Assembly: GCA_965153355.1 (NCBI GenBank)
Contig: OZ231127.1
Location: 7,068,001 to 7,132,000 of the forward strand
Direction: 5' to 3'
DNA: 64,000 bases
From: Flaccisagitta enflata
Lineage: Eukaryota; Chaetognatha; Sagittoidea; Aphragmophora
Of the stretch, positions 24,239-36,429 are shown piece after piece (the stretch's first letter is position 1; the number at the start of each line of letters is the position of its first letter). Made by a program: the position numbers and the translations under genes. The notes beneath the pieces are model-generated. The model saw only the letters and a list, made by a program, of their open reading frames with translations, had not been told where the DNA came from and ran no database searches.

Positions 24239-24240
<2 letters not shown>

Positions 24241-24371
24241 TGATGATACCTAAGATTAAGCAAACAGCAAAATTCCAATCCGAAAATTCGCCATTCGTTG
24301 AAGTTTGAGAATTGATGTGAAATTGTTTGTTCTTGCCAAATATGGAAAATGGGGGAAAAAAGAAAAGAATG

Positions 24372-24707
24372 GGCGAGTTTCTAGTCACAGACAATCATGT
24401 TTTTGACAGGCCACTTGGTCGCTCACTTCGTTCTTTCGCTTGCACTGCTCACTCCGCTCACTCACTCTGCAGCGCTTTGCTTTGCTACGCTCACTTGGCT
24501 ATGCTCGCCTTGCTACGCTTGCTTTGCTCCCTTCACTACGCTCGCTTTGCTTGCTTTGCTTGCTTTGGTTGCTCGCCCCGTTGACAGGCTTGCTCACTCA
24601 CTCCGCTCACTTCCTTGTGGGAAAGTTGAAAATCATGAATATGTGTGAACGCTGTAAATGCGCTCTATGGAAACAAACGCGTTTTTTGTTTTCACTAGAA
24701 ACACACC
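24372..24707 (-). mobile_element. SG element
   Basis: The left end GGCGAGTTTCTAGTCACAG and the right end CACTAGAAACACACC are inverted counterparts. The core is rich in CGCTCACTTCG/GCTTGCTTTGC words, the complement of the GTGAGC-type core elsewhere, with TGTGTGAACGCTGTAAATGCG near the right. No transposase is encoded. Confidence 0.75.
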
Positions 24708-24906
24708 TAGATGGGATGTGAAAGCTTGGCCAACTCAGCACAAAAGACCGCAGAAGAAAAAGCATTGTGCAAAAATTATTGGCTAATTGTTATGCGTTCA
24801 TGTTTGGTTCAAAATTTTTTGTTTTTTTTTCTGTTTGTTTTTGTTTGTTGGTTCATTTTTTTCCTTTTTTGTTTGTATCATCAATTGGATTGCCTTCCTC
24901 TGGCTG

Positions 24907-25350
<444 letters not shown>

Positions 25351-25590
25351 TGTCTTTTGCCTCTCCGTCATATCTTTTGGTTGACAATTTCTTTTCTTTG
25401 TTTTTACACTTCAGTAGATGGCATCAAGACAAATGGTGACATGAAATGGAGAGTGAGAACAGGAAGCTCATTTCCTGGTTTCCAGTCATCTACGAATGTG
25501 ACATGTGGATGAGCACGGATGCGGGTCTGTTTGTCTTGCTGTCTGTCTTGCTGTCTGCATGTCTATCTATTTTTCCTTCTCTGTCTGTCT

Positions 25591-25867
<277 letters not shown>

Positions 25868-25869
25868 CT

Positions 25870-26372
25870 TCCCCTCCTCTTAAAGAGTTCTCCATTCCTT
25901 TTGTGCGTCTTTGGGTATTTGACCTCCGCGAGCAACATTCAATTTAACTTTCCCATTTTTGTCTGCTTTCATGCTGTTGAGTAGTTTAAATGTCCTTTTT
26001 TTTATGTTATTCTCGTTTTACACCAAAGAGAGAAGGAACAGTCAAAATGAGCGCCTATTTTTCAGTGAGCACGTTCCATGTTATAACAAGTGAGCGGAGT
26101 GAGCGAGGATTGTGAACCAGGGATGTTGATAGGCAGTCCGCCATATTTTCTTCTTGTGAGCGCACGTTTACTCCATTTGATTTTGCGTTATTCTTTTATA
26201 TCTCCTTGTGCCCGTCTTTCAATCTATCTGTCGACCGTTTGTGTTTATCTGATGGTCTATTTTTCTGTGTTAAGTCTATATCTGTGTCTGTCTGTCTGTC
26301 AGTTTTTCCAGTTAGTCTCTCTCTATTTCGGTCATTGTCTCTTTGTCTCTGTCTACTCGTATCTCTCTGTCC

Positions 26373-26380
<8 letters not shown>
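25870..26380. other. Spacer, no gene seen
   Basis: A 20-bp SG-like fragment (GTGAGCGGAGTGAGCGAGG) lies at 26090-26108. The rest is CTGTCTGTC-rich to the right with no gene. Confidence 0.55.

Positions 26381-26381
<1 letters not shown>

Positions 26382-26445
<64 letters not shown>
26382..26445. repeat. (CT)n microsatellite
   Basis: 32 uninterrupted CT units. Confidence 0.97.
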
Positions 26446-26450
<5 letters not shown>

Positions 26451-26454
26451 CCTC

Positions 26455-26885
26455 TGGCTCTTTCTTGGTTTCTCCTTTGGGGATTTAACGACATTTTACT
26501 TTTGATGGTTTTACTGGGATCCAAGAATCAATCTGCTCTGATCGTAAATCTAGGCTCAGGACGACCGACCAACCGACCGACCGACCGGCCAACCGCCTTT
26601 CGACTGACAGTTGAAATAAAATTCAGAGAGAACCGACCAGATTTCTCTCTCCTTCAGTTTCAACGAAGAAAATGCAAGGAAAAGCTTTTATCGACCATTT
26701 TCATCTTACAAGGAAACTTGGAAGAACACCACAACACAATTGTTTTTAGTCAGTTTTAGACAGTTATGCAAGATGAATTCATATATTTTGTAAAAAGATA
26801 AATGTCGATCAGACATTGTTAGTTTAAATGTTTTTAAAGAAGCATTTGAGATAGCCACCGTAGAAACTGTAGAAACTGAATCTTT
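26455..26885. other. Spacer with GACC block
   Basis: A GACCGACCAACCGACC block lies at 26561-26595 but no KH hairpin or key adjoins it. No gene is seen. Confidence 0.5.
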
Positions 26886-26889
26886 ATTG

Positions 26890-27655
26890 CAATTTTCTGT
26901 CCCTGCCCAGCCGCACGCGACTTACGTTGACATACTTAGACCTGCTCCTGCCCCTACCCCGCTGCATGCCACTTAGGCTGGTATACTTGAACCTACCCCT
27001 GTCCCTGCCCAGCTGCACGCGACTTACGCTGACATACTCAAACCTGCTCCTGCCCCTGCCCAGCCGCACGCAACTTATGCGGACATACTCAAACCTGCTC
27101 CTGCCCAGCCGCAAGCGACTTATACTGACATACTCAAACCTGCTCCTGCCTTTGCCCAGCCGCATGCGACTTATGCTGACATACTCAAACCTGCTCCTGC
27201 CCAGCCGCACGCGACTTATGCTGAAGAAACTCAAAACTGCTCCTGCCCAGCCGCACGCGACTTATGCGGACATACTCAAACCTGCTCCTGCCCAGCCGCA
27301 CGCGACTTATGCTGACAAACTCAAACCTGCTCCTGCCCAGCCACACGCGACTTATGCTGACATACTCAAACCTGCTCCTGCCCAGCCGCACGCGACTTAT
27401 GCTGACATACTTAAACCTGCTGCCCCTGCCCAGCCGCACGCGACTTATGCTGACATTCTCAAACCTGCTCCTGCCCAGCCGCACGCGACTTATGCGGACA
27501 TACTCAAACCTGCTCCTGCCCAGCCGCACGCGACTTATGCTGACAAACTCAAACCTGCTCCTGCCCAGCCGCACGCGATTTATGCTGACATACTCAAACC
27601 TGCTCCTGCCTTTGCCCAGCCGCATGCGACTTATGCTTGGATACTTCCGGCCTTG
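26890..27655 (-). repeat. 45-bp minisatellite built from a KH left end
   Basis: About 17 units contain CTGCTCCTGCCCAGCCGCAC, GCGACTTATGC and TGACATACTCAAAC. CTGCCCAGCCGCACGCGACT is the complement of the KH left module (key AGTCGCGTGC plus GGGTGGGCAGG). The array ends at 27633-27655 with GGATACTTCCGGCCTTGTT, a KH left terminus, so it apparently grew from a KH copy on the minus strand. Most units are 45 bp and variants differ by 3 or 6 bp, which explains the long Ala-Pro-Gln frames; one unit with +1 bp shifts them. Confidence 0.85.
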
Positions 27656-27689
27656 TTGCTATATCTTCACATCTTTTCCTAGATTTTTG

Positions 27690-27835
27690 ATTTGTGATAG
27701 ATTTGTGGTTTGTGATACATTTGTGATTAGTGATAGATTAGTGATAGATTTGTGATTTGTGATAGATTTGTGATTTGTGATAGATTTGTGATTTGTGATA
27801 GATTTGTGATTTGTGATGATTTGTGATAGATTTGT
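27690..27835. repeat. 18-bp TGTGATAGATTTGTGATT array
   Basis: Seven to eight units of ATAGATTTGTGATTTGTG with small deletions. Confidence 0.93.
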
Positions 27836-27888
27836 GTCTCATAATTTGTAAACGTGGGAATGAAATTGTTGTTTGAGATTTTCTTCTC

Positions 27889-28160
27889 GGTGCGTGTTTC
27901 TACTGGCGACCAAAAACGCGCTCCTTCTCGTCAAACACATTTACAGCGTGAACACATATTTGAATATTTTAACCATCTTATGAGGGAGTGAGCAAAGTTA
28001 GCAAGAGGGGTTGGGAACGGAGCAAGCAAGAAAAGTGGGCATAGAGTAGCGGAGCGCTGCGGAGCAAGTGAGCAGAGTGAGTGGTGCAAGCGAATGAACG
28101 TAGCGAGCGACCCGTTTAAAACGCGGTTAATGGCCGGTTGTCTGTGACTAGAAACACGCC
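27889..28160 (+). mobile_element. SG element, complete
   Basis: Left GGTGCGTGTTTCTACTGGCG, right GTGACTAGAAACACGCC. Inside are AAAAACGCGCTCC, ACAGCGTGAACACATATTTG, TGAGGGAGTGAGCAAAG, the GAGCGCTGCGGAGC core and ACGCGGTTAATGG. It is 272 bp and the best-preserved copy. The target duplication is unclear. Confidence 0.8.
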
Positions 28161-28238
28161 TTTAATCTGATGGTTGGATTGCGTCTCATCGAGTCTTATT
28201 TTCTCGGTATTTTTGTCCTCTCTCTTTTCTTCCCCGGT

Positions 28239-28428
28239 TTTTTAGTCGCGTGCACGCGACTCTGCACCCCGCTTTGTCCGTCGGTCGGTCGGTCGGTTGG
28301 TCACACTTTATTTCTTTTATGATTTTTATTTTTGGACCTCACTGCTCCTGCCCAAATGGTCTAGTGACCTCAAATATGGCCCCTGCCCACCCGCACGCGA
28401 CTTTGGTAGCCGTGTATCCGGCCTTGTT
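28239..28428 (-). mobile_element. KH element, complete (AGTCGCGTGC key)
   Basis: TTTTTT, the hairpin AGTCGCGTGCACGCGACT (28244-28261), CACCCCGCTTTGTCC, a (GTCG)n block, CACACTTTATTTC, CTGCTCCTGCCC, CCCACCCGCACGCGACTTT (the key) and CGTGTATCCGGCCTTGTTTT. The key and the hairpin arm are exact complements. Confidence 0.88.
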
Positions 28429-28555
28429 TTTTGCTTCTCCGATCTTCTTTTTCATCTTGTTTTGTTTTTCCATCACTTTCATATTTCTATGTTATTGTTT
28501 TTTTCATTTCATCTTCGTTTCTTCTCCTTTGGCTGTTATTTCTTCGCTCCTCCTT

Positions 28556-28830
<275 letters not shown>

Positions 28831-29129
28831 TACTCATTCTGTCACTCATGGCAAACATTCTCAATTTTTCCTTTCCTTCCCAAACCCAGATGATTTTATA
28901 GCGTGTACTTTACAGCTGGCTGCAACATCAAACATCCCACTTCCCCACCCACTTATTATCATTTCTTCCTTTGCTCCTTTCTTAATTTTTCATACTCCTC
29001 CCCGCCTTCCTTTCTTCCTTCCTGCCTTATTTCCTTGCTTCCTTGCTTCCTTCCTCCTTTCTTTTCTTTGCGTCACTATCTCCTTCTCTTCCGTGTCATT
29101 ACTCCTCCCTGCCTTCCTCCCTTTCTTTC

Positions 29130-29345
29130 TTTCGTTCTTTGTTTGTTTGTTTGTTTGTTTGTTTGTTTGTTTGTTTGTTTGTTTGTTTGTTTGTTTGTTT
29201 GTTTGTTTGTTTGTTTGTTCGTTCGTTCGTTCGTTCGTTCGTTTGTTTGTTTTTTTGTTTGTTTGTTTGTTTGTTTGTTTGTTTGTTTGTTTGTTTGTTT
29301 GTTTGTTTGTTTGTTTGTTTCTTTCTTTCTTTCTTTCTTTCTTTC
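29130..29345. repeat. (TTTG)n microsatellite with TTCG island
   Basis: TTTG units flank six TTCG units (29217-29241); (CTTT)n follows from 29320. Confidence 0.97.
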
Positions 29346-29479
29346 ATTCTTTCTTCTTTCCTTCTTCACTCTGCTTCTCTTACGTGTCATTACTCCTCCC
29401 ATGCTTTCATTCTTTTTCGTTCATGCCGAGTACAATACAGCCATGCCAAAAGGGGCGGATTTTGTAATGATCTTTATTT

Positions 29480-30175
29480 TCCTCTCCACCATCCCTTCCT
29501 CCCTTCCTTCTTCTTTTCTTCCTTCCTTCCTTCTTTCTTCCTTCTTACCTTTCCTTCCTACCTTCCTCACTCTATGTCTATCCTCCTTCTCTTTCCCTCT
29601 TTTTCCATTCAATCCTTCCCGCACGTATTTCCTCCCCATTCCTTTTTTCCTTCCTTCCATCATTCGCTCCTTCCTTCCTTCCTTCCTTCCTTCCTTCCTT
29701 CCTTCCTTCCTTGCTTGCTTCCTTCCTTCCTTCCTTCCTTCCTTCCTTCCTTCCCTCCTTGATCCCTTCCATTCTTCCATTCCTTCTTCGATCCTTCCTT
29801 TCTTACTACCTCACCTTCTTCCTACTTTCTTCTTTCTTTCATCCTTCCCGGCACATCCCGGTGACATCATACCTTGCACTATGCTTCATCGCCTTCCTCC
29901 TTCCTTCCCTCCTTCCTTCCTTCCTTCCTTCCTTTCTTCCTTCCTTCCTTCCTTCCTTCCTTCCTTCCTTCCTCTTTTCCTTGCTTTCTTCCCTCTTTCC
30001 TTAATCCCTTTCTTACTTACTCCTTGCCATTCTTCCTTTCTTTCCTTCTTTCCTTTCTTCCTTCCTTCATTCCTTCCTTCTTTCCTTCCTTCCTTCTTTT
30101 CTTCCTTCTTTCCTTTCTTCCTTCCTTCCTTCCTTCCTTCCTTCCTCCCTTCCTTCCTTTCCTTCTTGCTTCCCC
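29480..30175. repeat. (CCTT)n-rich pyrimidine tract
   Basis: Purer (CCTT)n blocks occur at 29670-29755 and 29900-30150, embedded in C/T-only sequence. The 595-residue plus-strand frame across 28.9-30.7 kb is made of translated repeats and is not a gene. Confidence 0.95.
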
Positions 30176-30329
30176 CCTTGTTCACCCCGGTGATTTCATG
30201 CCCCGCACTATGCATCTTCGCCAAGAGGGGCGGTCTTAGTCTTAATGGTTGCTTTTTCTCCCTCCGCGATTCTCCGCGATTCTCCACCATTCTCACGTTT
30301 CAACATTTTTTCTTCCGCTTCATATTCAT

Positions 30330-30860
30330 GGCACGCGCATGCGTCGCGTTGTCCCAGTCACTGTGGTTTACATTTGCTCATGTATGCGTCGCGGTTTCCC
30401 ATCCACTGTGGTTTACATTTGCCCATGCGTGCGCCGCGTTTTCCCAGTCACTGTGGTTTACACTTGCTCATGCATGTGCAGTTGTGGATGCACTGCGTCC
30501 TGCCCATTGTGGTTTACACTTGCTCATGCATGCGCAGTTGTATTGTCCTACCCACTGGTTTACACTTGCCCATGCATGTGTAGTTGTGCATGTATCGCAT
30601 TTTCCCACCCGCTGTGGTTTATATTTGCTGATGCATGCGTGGTTGAGCATGTGCCGTGTTGTCCTACCCACTGTGGTTTACACTTGCTAATGCATGCACA
30701 GTTGTACATGCATTGCGTTGTCTGACACATTCTGGTTTACATTTGCGCATGCATGCAAACTTATGCATGCATCACATTGTTCCACTCACTGTTATTTACA
30801 TTTGCTTACGCATGCGCTGTTGTGCACACATCATGTCATCCCACTCATTTTCTGTTTGCA
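30330..30860. repeat. ~60-bp minisatellite, ~9 degenerate copies
   Basis: Units share CACTGTGGTTTACACTTGCT, CATGCATGCGCAGTTGTG and GCGTTGTCCCA. The sequence drifts steadily along the array. Confidence 0.9.
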
Positions 30861-30904
30861 TTATGGTTTAATTCCAATAATCTATGGATTAATGCAAATG
30901 TATT

Positions 30905-31115
30905 GAGATGCTCCACATCAAACCCACTTTGCACAATTGTCATCTGCATGTGTATTCAAAACACTCATGCAACCCACTGTGCACAACTGTTGTCAGCAGG
31001 TAATCTCATTACACTCATGCAACCCATAGTGCACAATTGTTATCCATATGTGCATTTTCAACATTCATGCAACCCATAGTGCACAATTGTCGTTGCATGT
31101 GCATTCATAACACTT
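30905..31115. repeat. ~55-60-bp minisatellite, 4 copies
   Basis: Units contain CACTCATGCAACCCATAGTG, CACAATTGTCATC and GCATGTGCATTCA. Confidence 0.88.
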
Positions 31116-31119
31116 GTAT

Positions 31120-31340
31120 GTGACTTTTTGCCCATTTTGCCAATTTCACTCTTTTATGTCGCTTTTACTGATTTCCTTTTCACTCTTAAAGCGTGTTGGT
31201 CATTCTGGACAAAACTTTCCTTTTATGTTGAACACAACAGTTCCAATAAAGACGTCAAGTGGATTTATCTGAAAATTACATGATGATTTAACTCATTTAT
31301 CATCGTCAAAATTATCATTATCATCATCATGACTATTAGC
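31120..31340. other. Spacer, no gene seen
   Basis: AT-rich sequence without a recognisable frame or repeat. Confidence 0.5.
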
Positions 31341-31341
31341 T

Positions 31342-31351
31342 TTACTTTCAT

Positions 31352-31417
<66 letters not shown>

Positions 31418-31447
31418 TATCATCATCATCATCATCATCATCATCAT

Positions 31448-31534
<87 letters not shown>

Positions 31535-31535
31535 T
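31342..31535. repeat. (ATC)n microsatellite
   Basis: About 62 ATC units with two ATA/ATT interruptions. Confidence 0.98.
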
Positions 31536-31737
31536 ATAATCTTACCTTTGCGATTGCGGCGTTTACCGCAGCATGTCTTGAATGTAGCGCAGCAACAAAG
31601 CCTCTGTTTTCCGGCAGTTACAATTGTCCTGTGAGTAATGAAAATCGATCATAACTGCTTATAAATCCACTATCCAAGACTTATGGCCACAATTTCAAAA
31701 AGATTTTCCTTGAAATGTCATGTTTATGGGGCAAAGA

Positions 31738-31970
<233 letters not shown>

Positions 31971-31979
31971 AAAACAAGG

Positions 31980-32505
31980 AGAGACAGATTGAGAGAGATT
32001 TATAATTGCTCCAAAATACTTCACTTATAAAACAGTGAATGCCAAAAATGAATTTTCATTTAAGACGGACAGAGTCAAATTTTCATCTATTCAGGAAGTA
32101 AATTCGAGCAAAAAAGTGTGTAGCAGAGACGAAAAGAAAGGCAGACATATTCTTGTTTCTTCAGTTTGTAACCGCTAAATATATTGTGTGAATAAATGTC
32201 AAAAATATTTTTGCCGGTAGATAGAAAGATGGTTTTGATGGTTTTGATGGTTTTGATGGTTTTGATGTAATGTTGTCCACTGTCATAGGTTATTTCAAAC
32301 AAGTAAACGGATTACGTAGTAGATACCACGACACTTCAGAAGTGGTGTTCGGCAAAAGTCTTAAATTGATAGATTGATAAACTGACTAGTTGATTGATCA
32401 TTAATAAGACGAAATCAAAAAATTTAAAAAAAAAAAAAAAAAAAAGAAAAGGAAAATAAAGCCGATTTCGGTACTGGTCTGAAATCCGAGCGGAAGATTA
32501 CGAAA
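31980..32505. other. Spacer with GATGGTTTT x4 and A20
   Basis: GATGGTTTT is repeated four times at 32227-32265 and a poly-A run lies at 32425-32445. No gene is seen. Confidence 0.6.
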
Positions 32506-32509
32506 GTGG

Positions 32510-33300
32510 AGGTCAATGGCAAGCTTAATCAATAATTCGTTCAACATCAGTTGGCCTCTTCAATTGGCCGTCCGTTTATTTTCCCACTCCTAATAGCACT
32601 CCCTTCGATCTATGGCAAGCTTAATTGACAATCTGTTCAGTTTCAGTTGGTCTCACTAATTGGTCATACGCCCACTTTCCCACTCTTAATAGCGCTCCCT
32701 TTAGTCAATGGCGAGCTTAGCTGACAATTTGTTCAGTTTCAGTTGGCCTCTCTACAGATGAAAGTGATATACAAGAAGTTAACCCCAAAAAAAACTGTAA
32801 CACCTCCCCTACAGCCGCTGCCAAATTAAGAAAGGCATATAAGATAGAAAGTGGAAGCTTATATCAATACAATTAGCTTCATCAGAGCGATTTAGGAATT
32901 TCATTCCCAGTAAAGGATTACAGCTTAAAAACTAGCTAAAATCTATATTTTTTTGATTAAGTTAAACATGCAATTTTTTACTTTTTTTTTAGCTATAACT
33001 TTTTATTGGGAATAAAACTTCAAAATCGCTCTGATGAGGCTAATTCTGCTGATTTAAGCTTCCATTCCTCATCTTATATGTCTTCCATCATTATGCAATT
33101 GAGGCTTTAGGGGGGTGCTACAGTTTTTTGGGGGTTAACTTCTTGTATTTCACTTTTGTCTGTATGTGGCCATCTATCCATTCACCTATTCTTTCACTTG
33201 ATCTCTCATTCTCTATGGTCAATGACAATGGCAAGCTTAACAATTTGTTTATTCACAGATGGCTTCTCTAACCGGCCATCTATCCATTCACTCTATCCTT
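32510..33300. repeat. ~100-bp repeat, 4 units, split by a MITE
   Basis: Units carry TCAATGGCAAGCTTAATTGA, CAATTTGTTCAGTTTCAG, TTGGCCTCTCTAATTGGCC and CCCACTCTTAATAGC-like phrases, near 32512, 32611, 32705 and 33217. The unit begun at 32705 is interrupted by the element at 32755-33162 and resumes at TATGTGGCCATCTATCC. Confidence 0.85.
32755..33162. mobile_element. Tc1/mariner-type fold-back MITE, 408 bp
   Basis: The ends CAGATGAAAGTGATATACAA and, inverted, CAGACAAAAGTGAAATACAA continue into a shared AGAAGTTAACCCC. Arms of nearly 200 bp pair throughout, for example GCCTCATCAGAGCGATT. TA flanks both ends (32753-32754 and 33163-33164), and removal restores CCTCTCTATGTGGCCATC, which fits the surrounding repeat. 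No coding capacity. Confidence 0.88.
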
Positions 33301-33369
33301 ACTGTACTCTCTTCTGGTATTGACTTTGTTTAGAACAAATTGGTTTCGCATTTTTTTATCGCTCTCACG

Positions 33370-34185
33370 TGGTTGCAGTTGTGGTTGTGGATGTGGTTGC
33401 CGACTTGCCGTTAAGGTTGTGGTTGTGGTTGTGGATGTGGATGTTGATGTGGTTATGGTTATGGTTGTGGTTGTGGTTGTGGTTGTGGTTGTGGTTGTGG
33501 TTGTGGATGTGGATATGCATGTGATTTGGTTGTGGTTTTGTTTGTGGTTGTGGTTGTGGATGTGGTTGTGGTTGTGGTTGTGATTGTGATTGTGGTTGTG
33601 GTTGTGGTTGTGGTTGTGGTTGTGGTTGTGGTTGTGGCTGTGGTTGTGGTTGTGGTCGTGGTTTTGGTTGTGGTTGTGGATGTGAATGTGTATGTGGTTG
33701 TGATTGCAGTTGTGGATGTGGTTGTGGTTGTGGTTATGGTTAAGGTTGTGGTTGTGGTTGTGGATGTGAATGAGAATGAGAATGTGGTTGTGGTTGTGGT
33801 TGTTGTTGTTGCTGTGGTTGTAGTTGTGGTTGTGGTTGTGGTTGTGGTTGTGGATGTGAAATGAGAATGAGAATGTGGTTGTTGTTGTGGATGTGGTTGT
33901 TGTTGTTGCTGTGGTTGTGGTTGTGGTTGTGGTTGTGGATGTGGTTGTGGTTGTGGTTGTGGTCGTGGTCGTGGTTGTGGATGTGGTTGTGGTTGTGGTT
34001 GTGGTTATGGTTGTGGTTGTGGTTGTGGATGTGAATGACAATGAGAATGTGGTTGTGGTTGTGGTTGTGGTTGTGGTTGTGGTTGTGGTTGTGGTTGTGG
34101 TTATGGTTGTGGTTGCGTATGTGAATGTGAATGAGAATGAGAATGTGGTTGTGGTTGTGATTGTGGTTGTGAGAGTTGCTGTTGA
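33370..34185. repeat. (GTGGTT)n hexanucleotide array
   Basis: About 800 bp of TGTGGT units with scattered GGATGT, GTGAATGAGAATGAG and GGTTAT variants; TGAATGAGAATGAGAATG-type segments recur at 33760, 33855 and 34120. All poly-Val and Thr/His-Asn frames derive from it. Confidence 0.97.
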
Positions 34186-34267
34186 AGGCAACTTTGTTGG
34201 TTTGTCATTCAGTCACTCCATAACGTAGATCTTGAAAATCAAATTTTCAAAGAGTCAAGCCCCTCAG

Positions 34268-34305
34268 AAGGCAAAAGTCGCGAACAGTTGGGCAGGGGCA
34301 GTGGT
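34268..34305 (+). mobile_element. KH left-end fragment
   Basis: AAGTCGCGAACAGTTGGGCA and GGGGCAGTGG resemble the key plus GGGTGGGCAGG module. Neither terminus is present. Confidence 0.45.
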
Positions 34306-34462
34306 AAACAAGGCTGTATACACTCCCTCCCAATCGTGGATGAGTGGGGAGGAGCGGAATAGCGAAAAAGCGCTCACATTTTGATTTAGTTACGGCCGGA
34401 TAGTCCGACGGACCAATGGACCGACACGACAAATTCTAGAGACGCGTGTCCGCGACTAAAAA
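34306..34462 (+). mobile_element. KH element, first of an adjacent pair
   Basis: AAACAAGGCTGTATACACTC, a decayed key AATCGTGGAT, GAGTGGGGAGGAGCGGAAT, GCGCTCACATTTTG, a GGACCAATGGACCGAC block and the hairpin AGACGCGTGTCCGCGACT (34440-34457). Its terminal A run is also the start of the next copy. Confidence 0.8.
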
Positions 34463-34674
34463 AACAAGGCCGGATACACGGCTACCGAAGTCGCGTGCGG
34501 GTGGGCAGGGGCCATTTTTGAGGTCACCAGACCATTTGGGCAAGGGCAGTGAGGTCAAAGAAATAAAATCATAAAAAAAAAGTAAAGTGTGACGGACCGA
34601 CCGACCAACCGACCGACCGACCGACCGACCGACGGACAAAGCGGGTTGTAGAGTCGCGTGCACGCGACTAAAAA
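34463..34674 (+). mobile_element. KH element, second of an adjacent pair
   Basis: AACAAGGCCGGATACACGGC, the key AGTCGCGTGC, GGGTGGGCAGGGGCC, AGTAAAGTGTGACGG, (GACC)n, AAGCGGGTTGTAGAG and the perfect palindrome AGTCGCGTGCACGCGACT (34652-34669). The arm and key are exact complements. It follows the previous copy in the same direction with no gap. Confidence 0.88.
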
Positions 34675-35095
34675 CTAAACGAAAGATTTTGATTCCACTG
34701 ACTCATGCTCTGGACTGTAAGAGTTTGTGACGAGTATTTGCTCCATCGAGCTTTAAGAGACCACAACAAAAAATGTTTGGGATCAAATTACAAAGCGAGC
34801 TTCAAGAAAACATGGACTATAGGCCAACAGCTGCATAAAAAGGAGAAAAAAAAAAACCTCCAAAGCACCTACCCCCCCCCCCCCCAAGAAGAGGCCTTAA
34901 CTTCGGACCCCCCCTCGCCGAAAAAAGAAGAAGCTTTAACTTCTATACCCCCAAACCCCCCCATCCTTAATTCCTTACCCTTTAAATCCCCCGACCCCCC
35001 CCCATCCTTACCTTCTAAACCATCGGTTGATACAAAAGTAGATAAAAAACTTTGAAAGGCAACAAAGAAGAGACCAAGAAGACGACCATCCAACC
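34675..35095. other. Spacer with C-rich stretch
   Basis: 34860-35010 contains runs of C (up to 13) and CCCCCGACCCCCC text. The 116-residue plus-strand frame at 34705-35055 has no recognisable domain and its second half is Pro-rich low complexity; I do not call it a gene. Confidence 0.5.
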
Positions 35096-35114
35096 GCGTC
35101 CGTTAACACGCCAT

Positions 35115-35465
35115 CTGTGAGGGTGGGTAGGTGGGTGGGTGGGTAAGGGGTGGGAAGGTGGATGGGTGAGAGTGATGGAGGGCAGGTGGATGGGTGAGTG
35201 AATCAAGGTGGAGGGTTTTTGAGAGAGAGGATGGGTGGGTGTGTCGTTGGGTTGGTGGGTGGGTGAGGGTGAGGCTGGGTAGGTGGGTGGGTAGGGGGTG
35301 GGATGGGAAGGTCGATGGGTGAGGATGATGGAGTGCAGGTGGGTGGGTGAGTGAAGCAATGCTAAGGGGTGACTGAGAGGGTAGGGAGGTGGGTGTGTGG
35401 GTTGTTCGATTGGTGGATAGGTGAGGGCGAGTGATAGAAAAAGGTGATAGGGGGTAGGTAATTGG
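35115..35465. repeat. GGTGGGTGGGTGAG minisatellite, G-quadruplex-prone
   Basis: Three approximate 110-120-bp units containing GGTGGGTGGGTGGGTAAGGG, GGTGGATGGGTGAG and GATGGAG. Several stretches have four or more G3 runs separated by 1-3 bases on the plus strand. Confidence 0.85.
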
Positions 35466-35685
35466 TGACAGAAACAAAGAGAGGGAGAGAGAAATAGAAA
35501 GGAACGGAGAAACGTGTATACATGAGGTTGGTATCAACAAAACTGGTGTAAACACTAAACAGGCGCACGTGGTCACAACATAACATCAATAAAGCGTTTT
35601 CTTTTTATTTGTTTCTGATTCCCTCTCTGTCGATTTGTCTTCGTGCATTTGCGAGTCTGTCTGTCTGTCTCTGTCTCTCTCAGTC

Positions 35686-35803
<118 letters not shown>

Positions 35804-35984
35804 ATCTTTCGTCTGTTTCTGAGCAACTTTTTCATCAGCCTTTGGTTCTTTTACGATTTTGTTGCAATCTTTCGATTTGTTTTCCTTTTGTCCTTTTACG
35901 GTGTTTGCTTATTTTAACGACTTCACCCAACCAACCAGTTTATTAACATGAAAATGGTGGTGATGACGATAGCGAAAATGATGA

Positions 35985-36425
35985 TTAGGGTAAAGGTGAT
36001 GGTGATGGTGATGGTGATGGTGAGGGTGAGGCCGAGGGTGATGATGATGGAGATGGTGATGGTGATGGTGATGGTGATGGTGATGGTGAGGCCGTTGGTG
36101 ATGGTGATGGTGATGGTGATGGTGATGGTGATGGTGATGGTGATGGTGATGGTGATGGTGATGGTGATGGTGAGGCCGAGGGTGATGGTGATGGAGATGG
36201 AGATGGTGATGGTAATGGTAATGGTGATGGTGTTGGTGATGGTGATGGTGATGGTGATGGTGAGGGTGAGGGTGACGGTAATGGTGATAGTGACGTTGGT
36301 AGTGATGGAGGTGGTGATGGCGAAGGAGATGGAGATGGAGATGGTGATGGTGATGGTGATGGTGAAGGAGATGGTGATGGTGATGGTAATGGTAATGGTA
36401 ATGGGGATGGGGATGGCGATGGCTC
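35985..36425. repeat. (GGTGAT)n hexanucleotide array
   Basis: GGTGAT units with GAGGCCGAGGGT, GGAGAT and GGTAAT variants. It yields a spurious Met-Val frame. Confidence 0.97.
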
Positions 36426-36429
36426 TTTG

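Noticed and set aside
26555-26600. Further KH copy
   Set aside because: Only the GACC block is present, with neither key nor hairpin.
26927-27682. Pro/Ala-rich repetitive protein of about 250 residues
   Set aside because: The 15-residue period is the 45-bp KH-derived minisatellite, the frame is open on both strands, and one +1-bp unit shifts the periodic sequence.
28903-30690. 595-residue plus-strand open frame
   Set aside because: It runs through CCTT, TTTG and a 60-bp minisatellite; composition is purely that of the repeats and no domain is visible.
33280-34191. Thr- and His-Asn-rich minus-strand frame of 303 residues
   Set aside because: It is the complement of the (GTGGTT)n array.
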